Shown: positions 42,530-51,413, numbered from the stretch's first letter. The stretch: DNA of 57,886 bases from Pasteurella sp049941595 (GCA_049941595.1 JBNFNA010000010.1:1-57886), one strand, 5' to 3'. The notes: generated by a model from the sequence alone, not told the origin. Translations and numbers: made by a program.

Positions 42530-43558
42530 ATGAACGAGAAACAAAAAGAAATGCTACGTAAAGTGGCATCACTCGCAGGCTTAATTTTATTAGTGATAAC
42601 TTTCACATTCACTAACGAATACTTCTTCACGTTAAATAACGTCCTAACTATCGGCTTACAAACATCAACCATTGCCTTAATCGGTATCGGTGCAACCATC
42701 GTTATCTTAACCGGTGGTATCGACTTGAGTACCGGGTCAGTAGTGGCGCTATCAGGTGTTGCTGCTGCGATGATTGTGAACGCTGGTGTGCCAGTGCCTC
42801 TTGGTATCTTATTCGGCATTTTAGTGGGCGGTCTTTGCGGTTTAGCCAACGGTATGATCGTAACTGTAATGCGCTTACCACCGTTTATCGCAACCTTAGG
42901 GACAATGATGGTGGCGCGTGGTTTAGCTCTTTATGTGACAAACGCTGCACCAGTTTCGGGTATGCCAGAGTCATTTGCAGAGCTTGGTAACGGTGCATTG
43001 TTCCGTATTGTGGAAGAAGGTGCAAATGGCTTGCCAATCGTGAAATTCCCAGGTATCCCATACCCTGTGATTATTATGATTTTCATCGCAATTCTATTTA
43101 CTTTCGCTTTATCTAAATTAAAAGTCGGTCGTTATATTTACGCGATTGGTTCAAATGAAGAAGCCGCAAGACTTTCTGGTATTAAAACCAATCAAGTGAA
43201 AAATTATGCCTACATTGCCAGTGGTTTATTGTCTGGTCTTGCAGGCGTTATTCTTGCATCCCGTCTTGTTACCGCACAACCAAATGGTGGCGTGGCTTAC
43301 GAATTAGATGCAATTGCCAGTGCGGTCGTGGGGGGAACCTCTCTCATGGGTGGTGTTGGTACAATTCCAGGTACATTAATCGGTTCATTCATTATCGGTG
43401 TATTACGTAATGGCTTGAATATGAATGGTGTGTCAGCGTTTGTACAACAAATTATTATTGGTCTTGTGATTATTATCACTGTGGCATTAGACCAACTTCG
43501 TCAAACTAAAAAAGTGAGTAAAAAGCCTCAATCTCAAAACAAGGAGAAATCACAATGA
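42530..43558 (+). CDS. Sugar ABC transporter permease (RbsC-type)
   Basis: A 342-residue membrane permease of the CUT2 family with about ten helices. The conserved GGIDLSTGSVVALSGVAAA (about 63) and the cytoplasmic loop GSNEEAARLSGIKTNQVKNY (about 207) that contacts the ATPase are clear, as is GGTSLMGGVGTIPGTLIGSF. The start codon abuts the ATPase stop, and the end overlaps the binding-protein gene by 4 bases, so translation is coupled. Confidence 0.93.
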   Translation: MNEKQKEMLRKVASLAGLILLVITFTFTNEYFFTLNNVLTIGLQTSTIALIGIGATIVILTGGIDLSTGSVVALSGVAAAMIVNAGVPVPLGILFGILVGGLCGLANGMIVTVMRLPPFIATLGTMMVARGLALYVTNAAPVSGMPESFAELGNGALFRIVEEGANGLPIVKFPGIPYPVIIMIFIAILFTFALSKLKVGRYIYAIGSNEEAARLSGIKTNQVKNYAYIASGLLSGLAGVILASRLVTAQPNGGVAYELDAIASAVVGGTSLMGGVGTIPGTLIGSFIIGVLRNGLNMNGVSAFVQQIIIGLVIIITVALDQLRQTKKVSKKPQSQNKEKSQ

Positions 43559-44511
43559 AAAAAATGACTTTAATTGCTTCAGCTATTTTAGGTTTATCTA
43601 CTCTGTTCGCTGCACCACAACTTTTAGCAAAAACGAATGAAATTGCAGTGATTGTGAAAACAGAAAATGCGAATTTCTGGCAAAACGTGAAGAAAGGGGC
43701 AGTAGCTGCAGAGAAAGATCTTGGTGGTCAATACAAAGTATCATTCCAAGGTCCTCAAGCTGAAACAGCTATCGATGAAGAAGTAAATATGGTGAATAAT
43801 GCGATCAACCGCGGTGTAGCAGGTATCGTACTTGCAGCATCAGACCCAGATGCATTAATTCCACCTGTGAAAAAAGCATTTGAGAACGGTATCCCAGTAG
43901 TAATTATCGACTCGGGTATCAACTCTGATGGTAAATACTATCAATCATTCTTAGCAACAGATAACCGTGCAGCAGGTAAACTTGCCGCTGAAAAATTATT
44001 AGCAAAACACGGCGAAAAAATGGGTAAAGTGGCAGTAATGTCATATACACCAGGTGCAGCATCAGCGATCGAGCGTACTGGTGGCTTTATGGATGAAATC
44101 AAAAAACATAAAGATGTGAAATTAATGGAACCATTATATTCACAATCAGATATGGTCACTGCACTTAACCAAACCATCGACGTGTTAACCTCAAATCCAG
44201 ATTTAACGGCAATCTTCGGTGCAAATGAGCCAACAGCAGTAGGTATGGCACGTGCAGTGAAAGAGCGTGGTTATGCAGGCAAATTAGTGGCAGTCGGTTT
44301 CGATGGTAACCAAGACTTACAAAACTTTGTTCGTGATGGAACTTTAGAAGGTATCGTGGTGCAATCTTCTTATCAAATGGGTTACAAAGGTGTTGATACC
44401 ATTCATCGTATTTTAAAAGGTGAAAAAGTCGAAAAATTCATCGATACTGGTGTAGTGTTTGTCACTAAAGACAACATCGATACTGAAGAAGCGAAAGCAG
44501 TACTTTACTAA
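43555..44511 (+). CDS. Sugar ABC transporter periplasmic binding protein (RbsB-type)
   Basis: A 318-residue periplasmic binding protein. The signal peptide (about 1-25) ends in LLA-KTN. The mature protein follows the ribose/galactose-binding fold: NEIAVIVKTENANFWQNVKK, NRGVAGIVLAASDPDALIP, GIPVVIIDSGIN, and the hinge VAVGFDGNQDLQNFVRDG. Ligand is probably L-fucose, from operon position. In this operon it comes last, after the ATPase and permease, and is followed by a weak terminator. Confidence 0.93.
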   Translation: MKKMTLIASAILGLSTLFAAPQLLAKTNEIAVIVKTENANFWQNVKKGAVAAEKDLGGQYKVSFQGPQAETAIDEEVNMVNNAINRGVAGIVLAASDPDALIPPVKKAFENGIPVVIIDSGINSDGKYYQSFLATDNRAAGKLAAEKLLAKHGEKMGKVAVMSYTPGAASAIERTGGFMDEIKKHKDVKLMEPLYSQSDMVTALNQTIDVLTSNPDLTAIFGANEPTAVGMARAVKERGYAGKLVAVGFDGNQDLQNFVRDGTLEGIVVQSSYQMGYKGVDTIHRILKGEKVEKFIDTGVVFVTKDNIDTEEAKAVLY

Positions 44512-44572
44512 TTTTGTCATTCATCTCGCAAAATTAACGCAAATTTGACCGCACTTTTGGCGGTCAGTACAG

Positions 44573-44597
44573 AAGGCGAAGTCAAATTCGCCTTTTG
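44573..44597 (+). terminator. Weak terminator after the ABC transporter genes
   Basis: Arms AAGGCGAA and TTCGCCTT (44573-44580 and 44587-44594) with a 6-base loop are followed by only a short T run. Two uptake sequences in opposite orientation (near 44548 and 44629) flank it and could form an alternative stem. Confidence 0.6.
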
Positions 44598-44692
44598 TAG
44601 TCATTGTCGTTCTGAAAAGATGCAAGGAAGTGCGGTCCAATTTTGCAGTGATTTTGCAAATTACTCCCAACTAACCAGTATAGAGGGCAATT

Positions 44693-46135
44693 ATGCAAAC
44701 ATTAAATATGTATATCGATGGGCAATTCGTCGCAACTGAAAGCGGTCACACTTTTGATGTATTGAATCCAGCAACAGAAGAAGTGATCGCAAAAGTAACT
44801 AAGGGGACAGCAGCTGATGCCGCGAGAGCGATTGATGCTGCAGAGGCGGCGCAAGATGCTTGGGAACAATTACCTGCAATTCAACGTGCGGGCTATTTGC
44901 GTAAAATTGCCGAAGGTATTCGTGCGCGTTCGGAAGAGATTGCCAAAGCGATTTCCTCTGAAATGGGGAAAGTCCTTCCTCTCGCACGTGTCGAAGTGAA
45001 TTTTACCGCAGACTATTTAGACTATATGTCTGAATGGGCACGCCGTTATGAAGGTGAAATTATCCAAAGCGATCGCCCAAATGAGCATATTTTCCTCTAT
45101 AAACGCGCCATTGGTGTCACAACAGGGATCCTACCTTGGAACTTCCCATTCTTCTTGATCGCTCGTAAAGCCGCACCAGCATTAGTGACTGGTAACACGA
45201 TTGTATTAAAACCAAGTGTTGATTCACCAATTAATGCAGTGTTATTTGCCGAAGTAGTCGATCAAGTCGGCTTACCGAAAGGGGTGTTTAACTTAGTACA
45301 CGGACCGGGCGGTGAAGTGGGCAATGAGCTAGCATCCAATCCAAAAGTGGGCTTAGTGTCATTAACAGGTAGTGAGCCAGCTGGCCGTAAAGTAATGGAA
45401 GCAGCAAGCAAAAACATCATCAAAGTGAACTTAGAGTTAGGCGGTAAAGCACCAGCTATCGTGCTTGCAGATGCAGATCTTGATTTAGCCGCAGATGCAA
45501 TCGTGGCCTCACGTGTGATTAACTCTGGGCAAGTGTGTAACTGTGCAGAGCGTGTGTATGTACAACGTGAAATAAAAGAAGCCTTCACGCAAAAATTGAT
45601 CGAACGTATGAAAAAAGTGCGTGCAGGCAACCCATTAGAAGATGAAACTCTCGATATGGGACCAATGGTCAATAAGCAAGGTCAAACTCACGCAAAACAG
45701 ATGGTGGATGAGGCGATCAAAGCGGGTGGACGCTTATTATTGGGCGGCAAACCGGTGGAAGGCAAAGGCTATTACTTTGAGTCAACAGTGATTGATAATG
45801 TTGATAACAGTATGAATATTCTACGTTCAGAAATTTTTGGACCAGTTATTCCAGTGGCAACATTTGACAATATTGATGAAGTGATCAAACTCGCCAACGA
45901 CTGTGAATATGGCTTAACCTCATCGGTTTACACACAAAATATCAACAAAGCAATGAAACTTGTTTCTCGCTTGAAATTTGGTGAAACCTACATTAACCGC
46001 GAAAACTTTGAAGCAATGCAAGGCTTCCACGCTGGCTGGCGTAAATCGGGCATTGGCGGAGCTGATGGTAAACACGGTTTAGAAGAGTATCTACAAACTC
46101 AAGTGGTTTATTTGCAGTATGATCAAACAGTGTAA
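44693..46135 (+). CDS. aldA: Lactaldehyde dehydrogenase AldA
   Basis: AldA oxidises L-lactaldehyde from fucose breakdown to L-lactate, with NAD+. The 480-residue aldehyde dehydrogenase shows the cofactor motif LTGSEPAGRKVMEAA, the catalytic Glu in LELGGKAPAIVL (about 250) and the catalytic Cys in SGQVCNCAERVYV (about 285). A GAGGGCAATT site precedes the start. It fits E. coli AldA in the NCAERVYVQ and FHAGWRKSGIGGADGKHG blocks. Together with fucO it gives the aerobic and anaerobic branches. Confidence 0.94.
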   Translation: MQTLNMYIDGQFVATESGHTFDVLNPATEEVIAKVTKGTAADAARAIDAAEAAQDAWEQLPAIQRAGYLRKIAEGIRARSEEIAKAISSEMGKVLPLARVEVNFTADYLDYMSEWARRYEGEIIQSDRPNEHIFLYKRAIGVTTGILPWNFPFFLIARKAAPALVTGNTIVLKPSVDSPINAVLFAEVVDQVGLPKGVFNLVHGPGGEVGNELASNPKVGLVSLTGSEPAGRKVMEAASKNIIKVNLELGGKAPAIVLADADLDLAADAIVASRVINSGQVCNCAERVYVQREIKEAFTQKLIERMKKVRAGNPLEDETLDMGPMVNKQGQTHAKQMVDEAIKAGGRLLLGGKPVEGKGYYFESTVIDNVDNSMNILRSEIFGPVIPVATFDNIDEVIKLANDCEYGLTSSVYTQNINKAMKLVSRLKFGETYINRENFEAMQGFHAGWRKSGIGGADGKHGLEEYLQTQVVYLQYDQTV

Positions 46136-46154
46136 TTAAATTTGTTTGAGCGAA

Positions 46155-46191
46155 AACGCCCAATTTGTGTGATCAAGTTGGGCGTTTTTTT
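46155..46191 (+). terminator. Rho-independent terminator after aldA
   Basis: Arms AACGCCCAA and TTGGGCGTT (46155-46163 and 46178-46186) are followed by a run of T. Confidence 0.93.
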
Positions 46192-46252
46192 ATTGTGTTT
46201 TCTTATCAAGATAAACAGTTTAGTTATTGTTTTTAAATCCTTTTTATTGAAA

Positions 46253-46287
46253 TGCCCGCTTGCTCGTTATATACCCTAAAACGGGCA
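46253..46287 (+). promoter_or_regulatory. Candidate FucR operator upstream of fucO
   Basis: Inverted arms TGCCCG (46253-46258) and CGGGCA (46282-46287) with 23 bases between. The same arms occur upstream of fucI with 33 bases between. The rest of the 363-base gap between aldA and fucO is AT-rich, holds the aldA terminator and one uptake sequence near 46459, and no gene that I can see. Confidence 0.45.
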
Positions 46288-46498
46288 GTTTTGAATAGTA
46301 AACACCTATAAAAAGTAGGTGAAAAATGTGAAATAGCTAACAAAATTAATGGAAGATGGGATCTTTTATTTACATAAATTCGTGAATTTCTGATCATATC
46401 CTTAGCAATTCAATAATGATTTATTTGGTCACTATTATGAAATGTCATAAAAACTGACCGCACTTTTTATTATTTTCATTAATATAGGAGAAATACTT

Positions 46499-47650
46499 AT
46501 GGCGAATAGAATGATTCTAAATGAAACTAGCTACCACGGAAAAGGTGCTATTTCGCATATTGTCCACGAGGTGAAAAGCAGAGGTTTTAAAAAGGGGTTA
46601 GTGGTTACCGATAAAGATTTAATTAAATTTGGTGTGGCGGGCAAAGTGACTGCACTTTTAGACGAAGCGGGCTTAGCTTATGAAATTTTTGATGAAGTGA
46701 AAGCAAACCCAAGTGTTGATGTGATCAAAAAAGGGGTTGAACGTTTTAAATCAACCGGTGCAGATTATATGATCGCCATTGGTGGTGGCTCGCCAATTGA
46801 TAGTTCAAAAGGTATTGGAATCATTATCAATAACCCTGAATTTAGCGATGTGCTTTCTTTAGAAGGTGTCGCACCAACTCATCAAAAATGTGTGCCTGTG
46901 ATTGCCGTGCCAACAACAGCAGGGACAGCAGCTGAAGTAACGATTAACTATGTAATTACTGACGAAGAGAAAAAACGTAAATTCGTTTGTGTGGACGTAC
47001 ACGATGTACCAACCGTTGCGGTTGTTGACCCTGATATGATGTCGAGTATGCCTAAAGGTTTAACTGCTGCGACAGGTATGGACGCACTCACACACGCAAT
47101 TGAAGGTTATATTACTAAAGCTGCTTGGGAATTAACGGATGCGTTGCACTTAAAAGCCATTGAATTAATTGCTAAATCATTGCGTGGTGCAGTGAATAAT
47201 GAGCCTGAAGGTCGTGAAGGCATGGCATTAGGTCAATATGTGGCGGGTATGGGATTCTCAAACGTGGGATTGGGTGTAGTACATAGTATGGCGCATCCAC
47301 TTTCAGCTTACTACGATACCCCACACGGTATTGCCAACGCAGTGTTGTTACCTTACGTAATGGAATTTAATAAAAATTATACAGGTGAAAAATACCGTGA
47401 AATCGCACGTGTGATGGGTGTGAAAGGCGTAGATGATATGACACCTTCACAATACCGTGATGCGGCAATTACAGCTGTTAAACAACTAGCAAAAGATGTA
47501 AATATTCCAGAAAAATTGTCTGCAATTGGTGTAAAAGAAGAAGACTTACCGGCACTTTCAGTTGACGCCTTTAATGACGTCTGCACAGGTGGTAATCCAA
47601 GAGATTGTACTGCTGAAGAAATTTTAGAAGTGTATAAAATTGCATTTTAA
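46499..47650 (+). CDS. fucO: Lactaldehyde reductase FucO
   Basis: FucO reduces L-lactaldehyde to L-1,2-propanediol when oxygen is absent. The 383-residue iron-dependent alcohol dehydrogenase shows the NAD loop IGGGSPIDSSKGIGI (about 97), ligands Asp and His in GMDALTHAIEGYITK (about 196), and further His ligands in VVHSMAHPLSAYYDTPHG (about 262-279). Strong AGGAGAAA ribosome site. It has its own promoter region and terminator, so it can be controlled apart from aldA. Confidence 0.95.
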   Translation: MANRMILNETSYHGKGAISHIVHEVKSRGFKKGLVVTDKDLIKFGVAGKVTALLDEAGLAYEIFDEVKANPSVDVIKKGVERFKSTGADYMIAIGGGSPIDSSKGIGIIINNPEFSDVLSLEGVAPTHQKCVPVIAVPTTAGTAAEVTINYVITDEEKKRKFVCVDVHDVPTVAVVDPDMMSSMPKGLTAATGMDALTHAIEGYITKAAWELTDALHLKAIELIAKSLRGAVNNEPEGREGMALGQYVAGMGFSNVGLGVVHSMAHPLSAYYDTPHGIANAVLLPYVMEFNKNYTGEKYREIARVMGVKGVDDMTPSQYRDAAITAVKQLAKDVNIPEKLSAIGVKEEDLPALSVDAFNDVCTGGNPRDCTAEEILEVYKIAF

Positions 47651-47672
47651 TTAACTTTAGGCTGTTTTATTA

Positions 47673-47710
47673 AAAGCTGAAGGCTCACATTGTGCGGATT
47701 CAGCTTTTTT
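47673..47710 (+). terminator. Rho-independent terminator after fucO
   Basis: Arms AAAGCTGAA and TTCAGCTTT (47673-47681 and 47699-47707) are followed by further T. Confidence 0.9.
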
Positions 47711-47862
47711 ATTGGCTTATTTTTTCTTTTTTGAAAAGTATCAGCACAGGAAATGGTGCATTATTATCCATCTGTAAACAAAACTAAAAAAAGTGTAAAA
47801 AAATGTTGTAAATCTAACAGAATTGGTATAAATTGCGCCAACTTTCGAAATAATGTTAAAAA

Positions 47863-47903
47863 AGTTACATCGATCACAGTTTTTGTATTTTTTTTGGTAT
47901 GAT
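47863..47903 (+). promoter_or_regulatory. CRP-dependent promoter candidate for deoC
   Basis: AGTTA-CATCGA-TCACA (47863-47878) matches 8 of 10 CRP positions. TATGAT (47898-47903) follows with no -35 box, and the CRP centre is about 41 bases before the expected start of transcription, the class II geometry. deo genes are CRP-controlled in E. coli. Confidence 0.5.
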
Positions 47904-47941
47904 AGAGAGCAGTTATTGATATCAGATAGTTGAGGAATACA

Positions 47942-48613
47942 ATGAACGCAAAAGAAATCGCCCAATTTATTGATCATACAGCTTTAACCACAGAGAAAAA
48001 CGAAAAGGACATCTTAAAACTTTGTGAAGAAGCAATTGAAAATCAGTTCTGGTCTGTTTGTATTAATTCGGGTTATATTCCTTTGGCAAAAGAAAAATTG
48101 CAAGGAAGTAATGTGAAAATTTGCACAGTGGTCGGATTTCCATTGGGCGCAAATTTAACATCTGTAAAAGCATTTGAGAGTATGGAAGCGATCAACGCGG
48201 GTGCAGATGAAATTGATATGGTGATCAATGTAGGTTGGATAAAATCTGGCAAATGGGATGCTGTAAGAGCGGATATCGCCGAAGTCCTTATGGCGTGTGG
48301 TTCAAAACCATTAAAAGTGATTTTAGAAACTTGCTTGTTAACAAAAGAAGAAATTGTGAAAGCGTGTGAAATTTGTAAAGAATTGAACGTTGCTTTTGTA
48401 AAAACATCAACAGGATTTAGTAAAGGCGGTGCGACTGTGGAAGATGTTGCATTGATGAAACAAACTGTTGGTGATATTGGAGTTAAAGCCTCGGGTGGTG
48501 TTCGTGATACTGAAACCGCTGTGGCGATGATCAATGCGGGTGCAACCCGTATTGGTGCAAGTGCAGGGATAGCAATCATTAACGGTTTGGCTGATACTAG
48601 CAGTAACTATTAG
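47942..48613 (+). CDS. deoC: Deoxyribose-phosphate aldolase DeoC
   Basis: DeoC splits 2-deoxyribose-5-phosphate into glyceraldehyde-3-phosphate and acetaldehyde. The 223-residue class I aldolase shows FIDHTALT at the start, GFPLGANLTSVKAFE, the Schiff-base lysine in NVAFVKTSTGFSKGGAT (about 152) and the second lysine in GVKASGGVRDTETA (about 181). The start at 47942 has a GAGGAATA site; a TTG four codons earlier is less likely. It is followed by deoR. A long complementary open frame on the other strand is a mirror effect. Confidence 0.95.
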   Translation: MNAKEIAQFIDHTALTTEKNEKDILKLCEEAIENQFWSVCINSGYIPLAKEKLQGSNVKICTVVGFPLGANLTSVKAFESMEAINAGADEIDMVINVGWIKSGKWDAVRADIAEVLMACGSKPLKVILETCLLTKEEIVKACEICKELNVAFVKTSTGFSKGGATVEDVALMKQTVGDIGVKASGGVRDTETAVAMINAGATRIGASAGIAIINGLADTSSNY

Positions 48614-48635
48614 TCGTTGGATTGGACCTAAGCTT

Positions 48636-49367
48636 ATGGATAAGTTAAATTCTCGTGTTCAGAAGTTAGAATTATTGCTCCGGCAAATGGATAAAATTCA
48701 TTTACGCGAGGCTGCCGAAATGTTGAATGTGTCAGAAATGACCATTCGACGAGATCTAAGTGCAGGCAGTGGTCCAGTTCAGTTACTTGGCGGCTATATC
48801 GTTAGGAATCCGCAAGGGCGAGGTAGACAGGATTACCACATCTTTGAACATCAAGGTAAAAATATCGCTGAAAAAATGCGCGTCGGTAAGGATGCCGCAG
48901 CATTAGTTCAAGAAGGCGATATTGTGTTCTTTGATTGTGGATCTACCATCCCCTTCGTGGCTTCTCAAATTGATCCTTCTATAAAATTTACCGCACTTTG
49001 TTGCTCAATTAATGTTTTTCTCGCATTAAAAGACAAACCAAATTGCGATCTTATTCTCACCGGTGGGCGTTATTCTCGTCATAATGCATTTCTTACCCCA
49101 ATCCAGCGTAATTCAGAGCTTGATGCGTTATGCACAACCAAAGCTTTTATTTCTGCGGCGGGTATTCATACTAAATATGGCGTGACTTGTTTTAATTTTG
49201 AAGAAGCCAAAGCGAAACAACTTGCTATGGCAAAAACACAGCAATCTATCTTAGTGATTGATCATTCAAAATTTGGACTTGTCAAGCAAGCTTATATTGC
49301 AGACTTAGCTGATTTTGACTTTGTGATTTGTGATAAGGATATTCCTAAATCGTTTTATGCACGTTAA
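48636..49367 (+). CDS. deoR: Deoxyribose operon regulator DeoR
   Basis: A 243-residue DeoR-family regulator close to E. coli DeoR in plan: helix-turn-helix HLREAAEMLNVSEMTIRRDL (about 22-41), LLGGYIV, DIVFFDCGSTIPFVASQI, TALCCSINVFLALKDKP and the C-terminal ILVIDHSKFGLV. It probably represses deoC until deoxyribose-5-phosphate appears. It lies 22 bases after deoC; the ribosome site is weak. It is distinct from the FucR protein at 35527, which is a separate branch of the family. Confidence 0.88.
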   Translation: MDKLNSRVQKLELLLRQMDKIHLREAAEMLNVSEMTIRRDLSAGSGPVQLLGGYIVRNPQGRGRQDYHIFEHQGKNIAEKMRVGKDAAALVQEGDIVFFDCGSTIPFVASQIDPSIKFTALCCSINVFLALKDKPNCDLILTGGRYSRHNAFLTPIQRNSELDALCTTKAFISAAGIHTKYGVTCFNFEEAKAKQLAMAKTQQSILVIDHSKFGLVKQAYIADLADFDFVICDKDIPKSFYAR

Positions 49368-49377
49368 TGCTTTAATG

Positions 49378-49881
49378 TTAAAATAATTCTGCTAAAAATA
49401 ACCGCACTTTTAGCCCCCAGTAGCTTGTTAAGCCAGTGGTGGCAGATTCCATTTTTCCTTTATCAAAGATGATGATTGTTGGTGTGACAGATACGCCCCA
49501 CTGATGGCTGATATCCCCATTTGGATCATTGACTGTTCTGAATTGATAGTTATTTTTGCTCAAATACTGTTTTACTTGATCATCACTGCCTGAACGTAAT
49601 GCGACGGTAACCACTGGCACGCCATCTTGCGCTAAACTATTTACAGCAGGCGAGGTATGTTTACAGTAGCCACACCACGAACCCCAGAAATAGATAACCG
49701 CAGGTTGCTCTTGGCTTAACTGTGCAAGAAAAAATGGCTGGTCTTGTAAATCAACTAACGCGGTTGTATTCGCTTGGCTTGGCACATCGGGTTTGCGGAT
49801 AAAATCTATCACAATGCTCATCACCAATAGCGTTAAGGCGAGAGAAAGCAGATTTTTAAGTAGCTTTTTGAACTTATGCAT
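49378..49881 (-). CDS. Membrane-anchored thioredoxin-like disulfide oxidoreductase
   Basis: A 167-residue protein with an N-terminal membrane helix (about 8-26) and a periplasmic thioredoxin domain of the TlpA/ScsD type. The active site is YFWGSWCGYCKHTSPA (Cys pair about 70-73) and the cis-proline is in VSVTPTIIIFDKG. Probable role: a reductant or disulfide exchanger in the periplasm. It lies 14 bases downstream of fabR on the same strand, suggesting an oxyR-fabR-thioredoxin transcript, which would place it under oxidative-stress control; this is inferred. Confidence 0.88.
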   Translation of the reverse strand: MHKFKKLLKNLLSLALTLLVMSIVIDFIRKPDVPSQANTTALVDLQDQPFFLAQLSQEQPAVIYFWGSWCGYCKHTSPAVNSLAQDGVPVVTVALRSGSDDQVKQYLSKNNYQFRTVNDPNGDISHQWGVSVTPTIIIFDKGKMESATTGLTSYWGLKVRLFLAELF

Positions 49882-49895
49882 CGCAGGTTATTTCC

Positions 49896-50507
49896 CTACT
49901 TTATCTTCCCTGCAGCGTACTCACCACCTTTAGCCAGCATACGCAATTGCAAGATGACTCGCTCTTTTAATTGCTCACGCTCGGTTTTTTCCATATCTAA
50001 TGCATTTGCACCTGCAGTAAATACGATCGTCACCATACCTTCCGCTTGAACATAAGCAACATATTGGGGATAACCATTTTTATGTGCAATATATTCAGTC
50101 AATTCATCAACAAAGTGTTTAATTTCACGTGCGGCTGCGGTACGGAATGCTTGTGAGGTCCCCGAACTTTCACGCAAAAGCAAACGGAACATATTGGGAT
50201 TGTTAGCAATAAACTCAAAGAATGTGTCCACAGAAATGGCAATCACGCTGCCGCCTTTTTCTAAGCGTTTACGTGCTTGACGCATTAATTGGCGTAATAC
50301 TAAGCCCGCCTCGTCAACCATTGTTAGCCCTAATTCATCCATATCTTTGAAATGGCGATAAAAGGAAGTCGCGGCAATGCCTGCTTCACGTGCGACCTCA
50401 CGTAAACTTAAATTAGAAAAACTCTGCTCTGCAGTTAATTGATTAAACGCAGCATCAATTAATGCGCGTCTTGTTTTTTCTTTTTGTAATGCTCGAATCC
50501 CAGCCAT
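49896..50507 (-). CDS. fabR: TetR-family unsaturated fatty acid repressor FabR
   Basis: FabR represses fabA/fabB-type genes in response to the unsaturated-to-saturated acyl balance. The 203-residue product has the TetR helix-turn-helix SLREVAREAGIAATSFYRHF (about 34-53) and the family start MAGIRALQKEKTRRAL. It lies 9 bases after oxyR, the same pairing as in E. coli. Ligand-domain features (FFEFIANNPNMFRLLLRE) match FabR. Confidence 0.92.
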   Translation of the reverse strand: MAGIRALQKEKTRRALIDAAFNQLTAEQSFSNLSLREVAREAGIAATSFYRHFKDMDELGLTMVDEAGLVLRQLMRQARKRLEKGGSVIAISVDTFFEFIANNPNMFRLLLRESSGTSQAFRTAAAREIKHFVDELTEYIAHKNGYPQYVAYVQAEGMVTIVFTAGANALDMEKTEREQLKERVILQLRMLAKGGEYAAGKIK

Positions 50508-50516
50508 ATGCAGTCC

Positions 50517-51413
50517 TTAGGACAAAATCGAACGCACTGATGCACTGATTGTTTGTGCGATGCGTTCATAGCGGTTACGCAGTGGCGAGCCCGGACGATA
50601 AATTAATGAAATCGTACGAATTGGCTCAGGTGAGTTACAAGGAATATATTTCACTCCCGTTCTTGCACCTTCGTTCATCACGGCGAGTTCAGGCATTAAT
50701 GTCATTCCTGCATTTGCTGCAACCATATTGCGCAAGGTTTCTAAACTGGTAGCCTGAAAATGTGAGTTTTCTCTTGCGCCCGCGCTGAAGCAGTAACCCA
50801 TTGTCTGATCACGCAAGCAGTGTCCGTCATCAAGCATTAGAATTTCCAAGCCATTTAATTTACTCATTTTGATTGAAGATTCTGTTGCCCACGGGTGATT
50901 TTCGGATACGGCAAGAAGCATTTTTTCATTGAAAATAGGCACTTCAATAAAACTTTCAGTTTCTCGCACAGAAGCAACCACAGCACAATCTAAATGACCT
51001 GTTTCTAGTTGTTCCATTAATTGTTGTGTTTGTGCTTCATATAAGAAAAGCTCTAATTCAGGGAAGGCTTCTTTGATCACTGGCATAATATAAGGTAAGA
51101 GGTAAGGCCCAACCGTTGGAATAACACCAATATGCAGCGGCCCAGTCATTTCTTTACCTTGGTTACTTGCCATTTCTTTAAGTACTTTGACTTCTCTCAA
51201 TACTGTTTTTGCTTGATTAACGAGCAACAAGCCAGACTGCGTGAATAACACTTTGCGGCTTGTTCTTTCAAGCAAGATGATACCTAATTCATCTTCTAAT
51301 TTTCTGATTTGACCACTTAATGTCGGTTGGCTGACGTGGCAAGCGTCAGCAGCACGACGAAAATGTTTATGTTCAGCAAGCGCAACAAGATACTCTAAAT
51401 CACGGATATTCAT
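50517..51413 (-). CDS. oxyR: Hydrogen peroxide-sensing regulator OxyR
   Basis: OxyR is a LysR-type activator switched on when peroxide joins two cysteines. The 298-residue product starts MNIRDLEYLVALAEHKHFRR, with the helix-turn-helix ACHVSQPTLSGQIRKLEDEL, and has the sensor cysteines in DDGHCLRDQTMGYCF, eight residues apart, as in E. coli Cys199/Cys208. The frame starts at 51437, but ATG 51413 with GAGGTAAG in front is the family start. fabR and a thioredoxin-like gene follow closely. Confidence 0.96.
   Translation of the reverse strand: MNIRDLEYLVALAEHKHFRRAADACHVSQPTLSGQIRKLEDELGIILLERTSRKVLFTQSGLLLVNQAKTVLREVKVLKEMASNQGKEMTGPLHIGVIPTVGPYLLPYIMPVIKEAFPELELFLYEAQTQQLMEQLETGHLDCAVVASVRETESFIEVPIFNEKMLLAVSENHPWATESSIKMSKLNGLEILMLDDGHCLRDQTMGYCFSAGARENSHFQATSLETLRNMVAANAGMTLMPELAVMNEGARTGVKYIPCNSPEPIRTISLIYRPGSPLRNRYERIAQTISASVRSILS

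Noticed and set aside
45262..45672. 136-codon minus-strand frame across aldA
   Set aside because: Complementary-frame artefact inside the aldehyde dehydrogenase active-site region; no ribosome site.
48073..48579. 168-codon minus-strand frame across deoC
   Set aside because: Low-complexity Ala/Ser/Pro/Thr composition typical of a complementary frame; deoC on the plus strand has all catalytic motifs.
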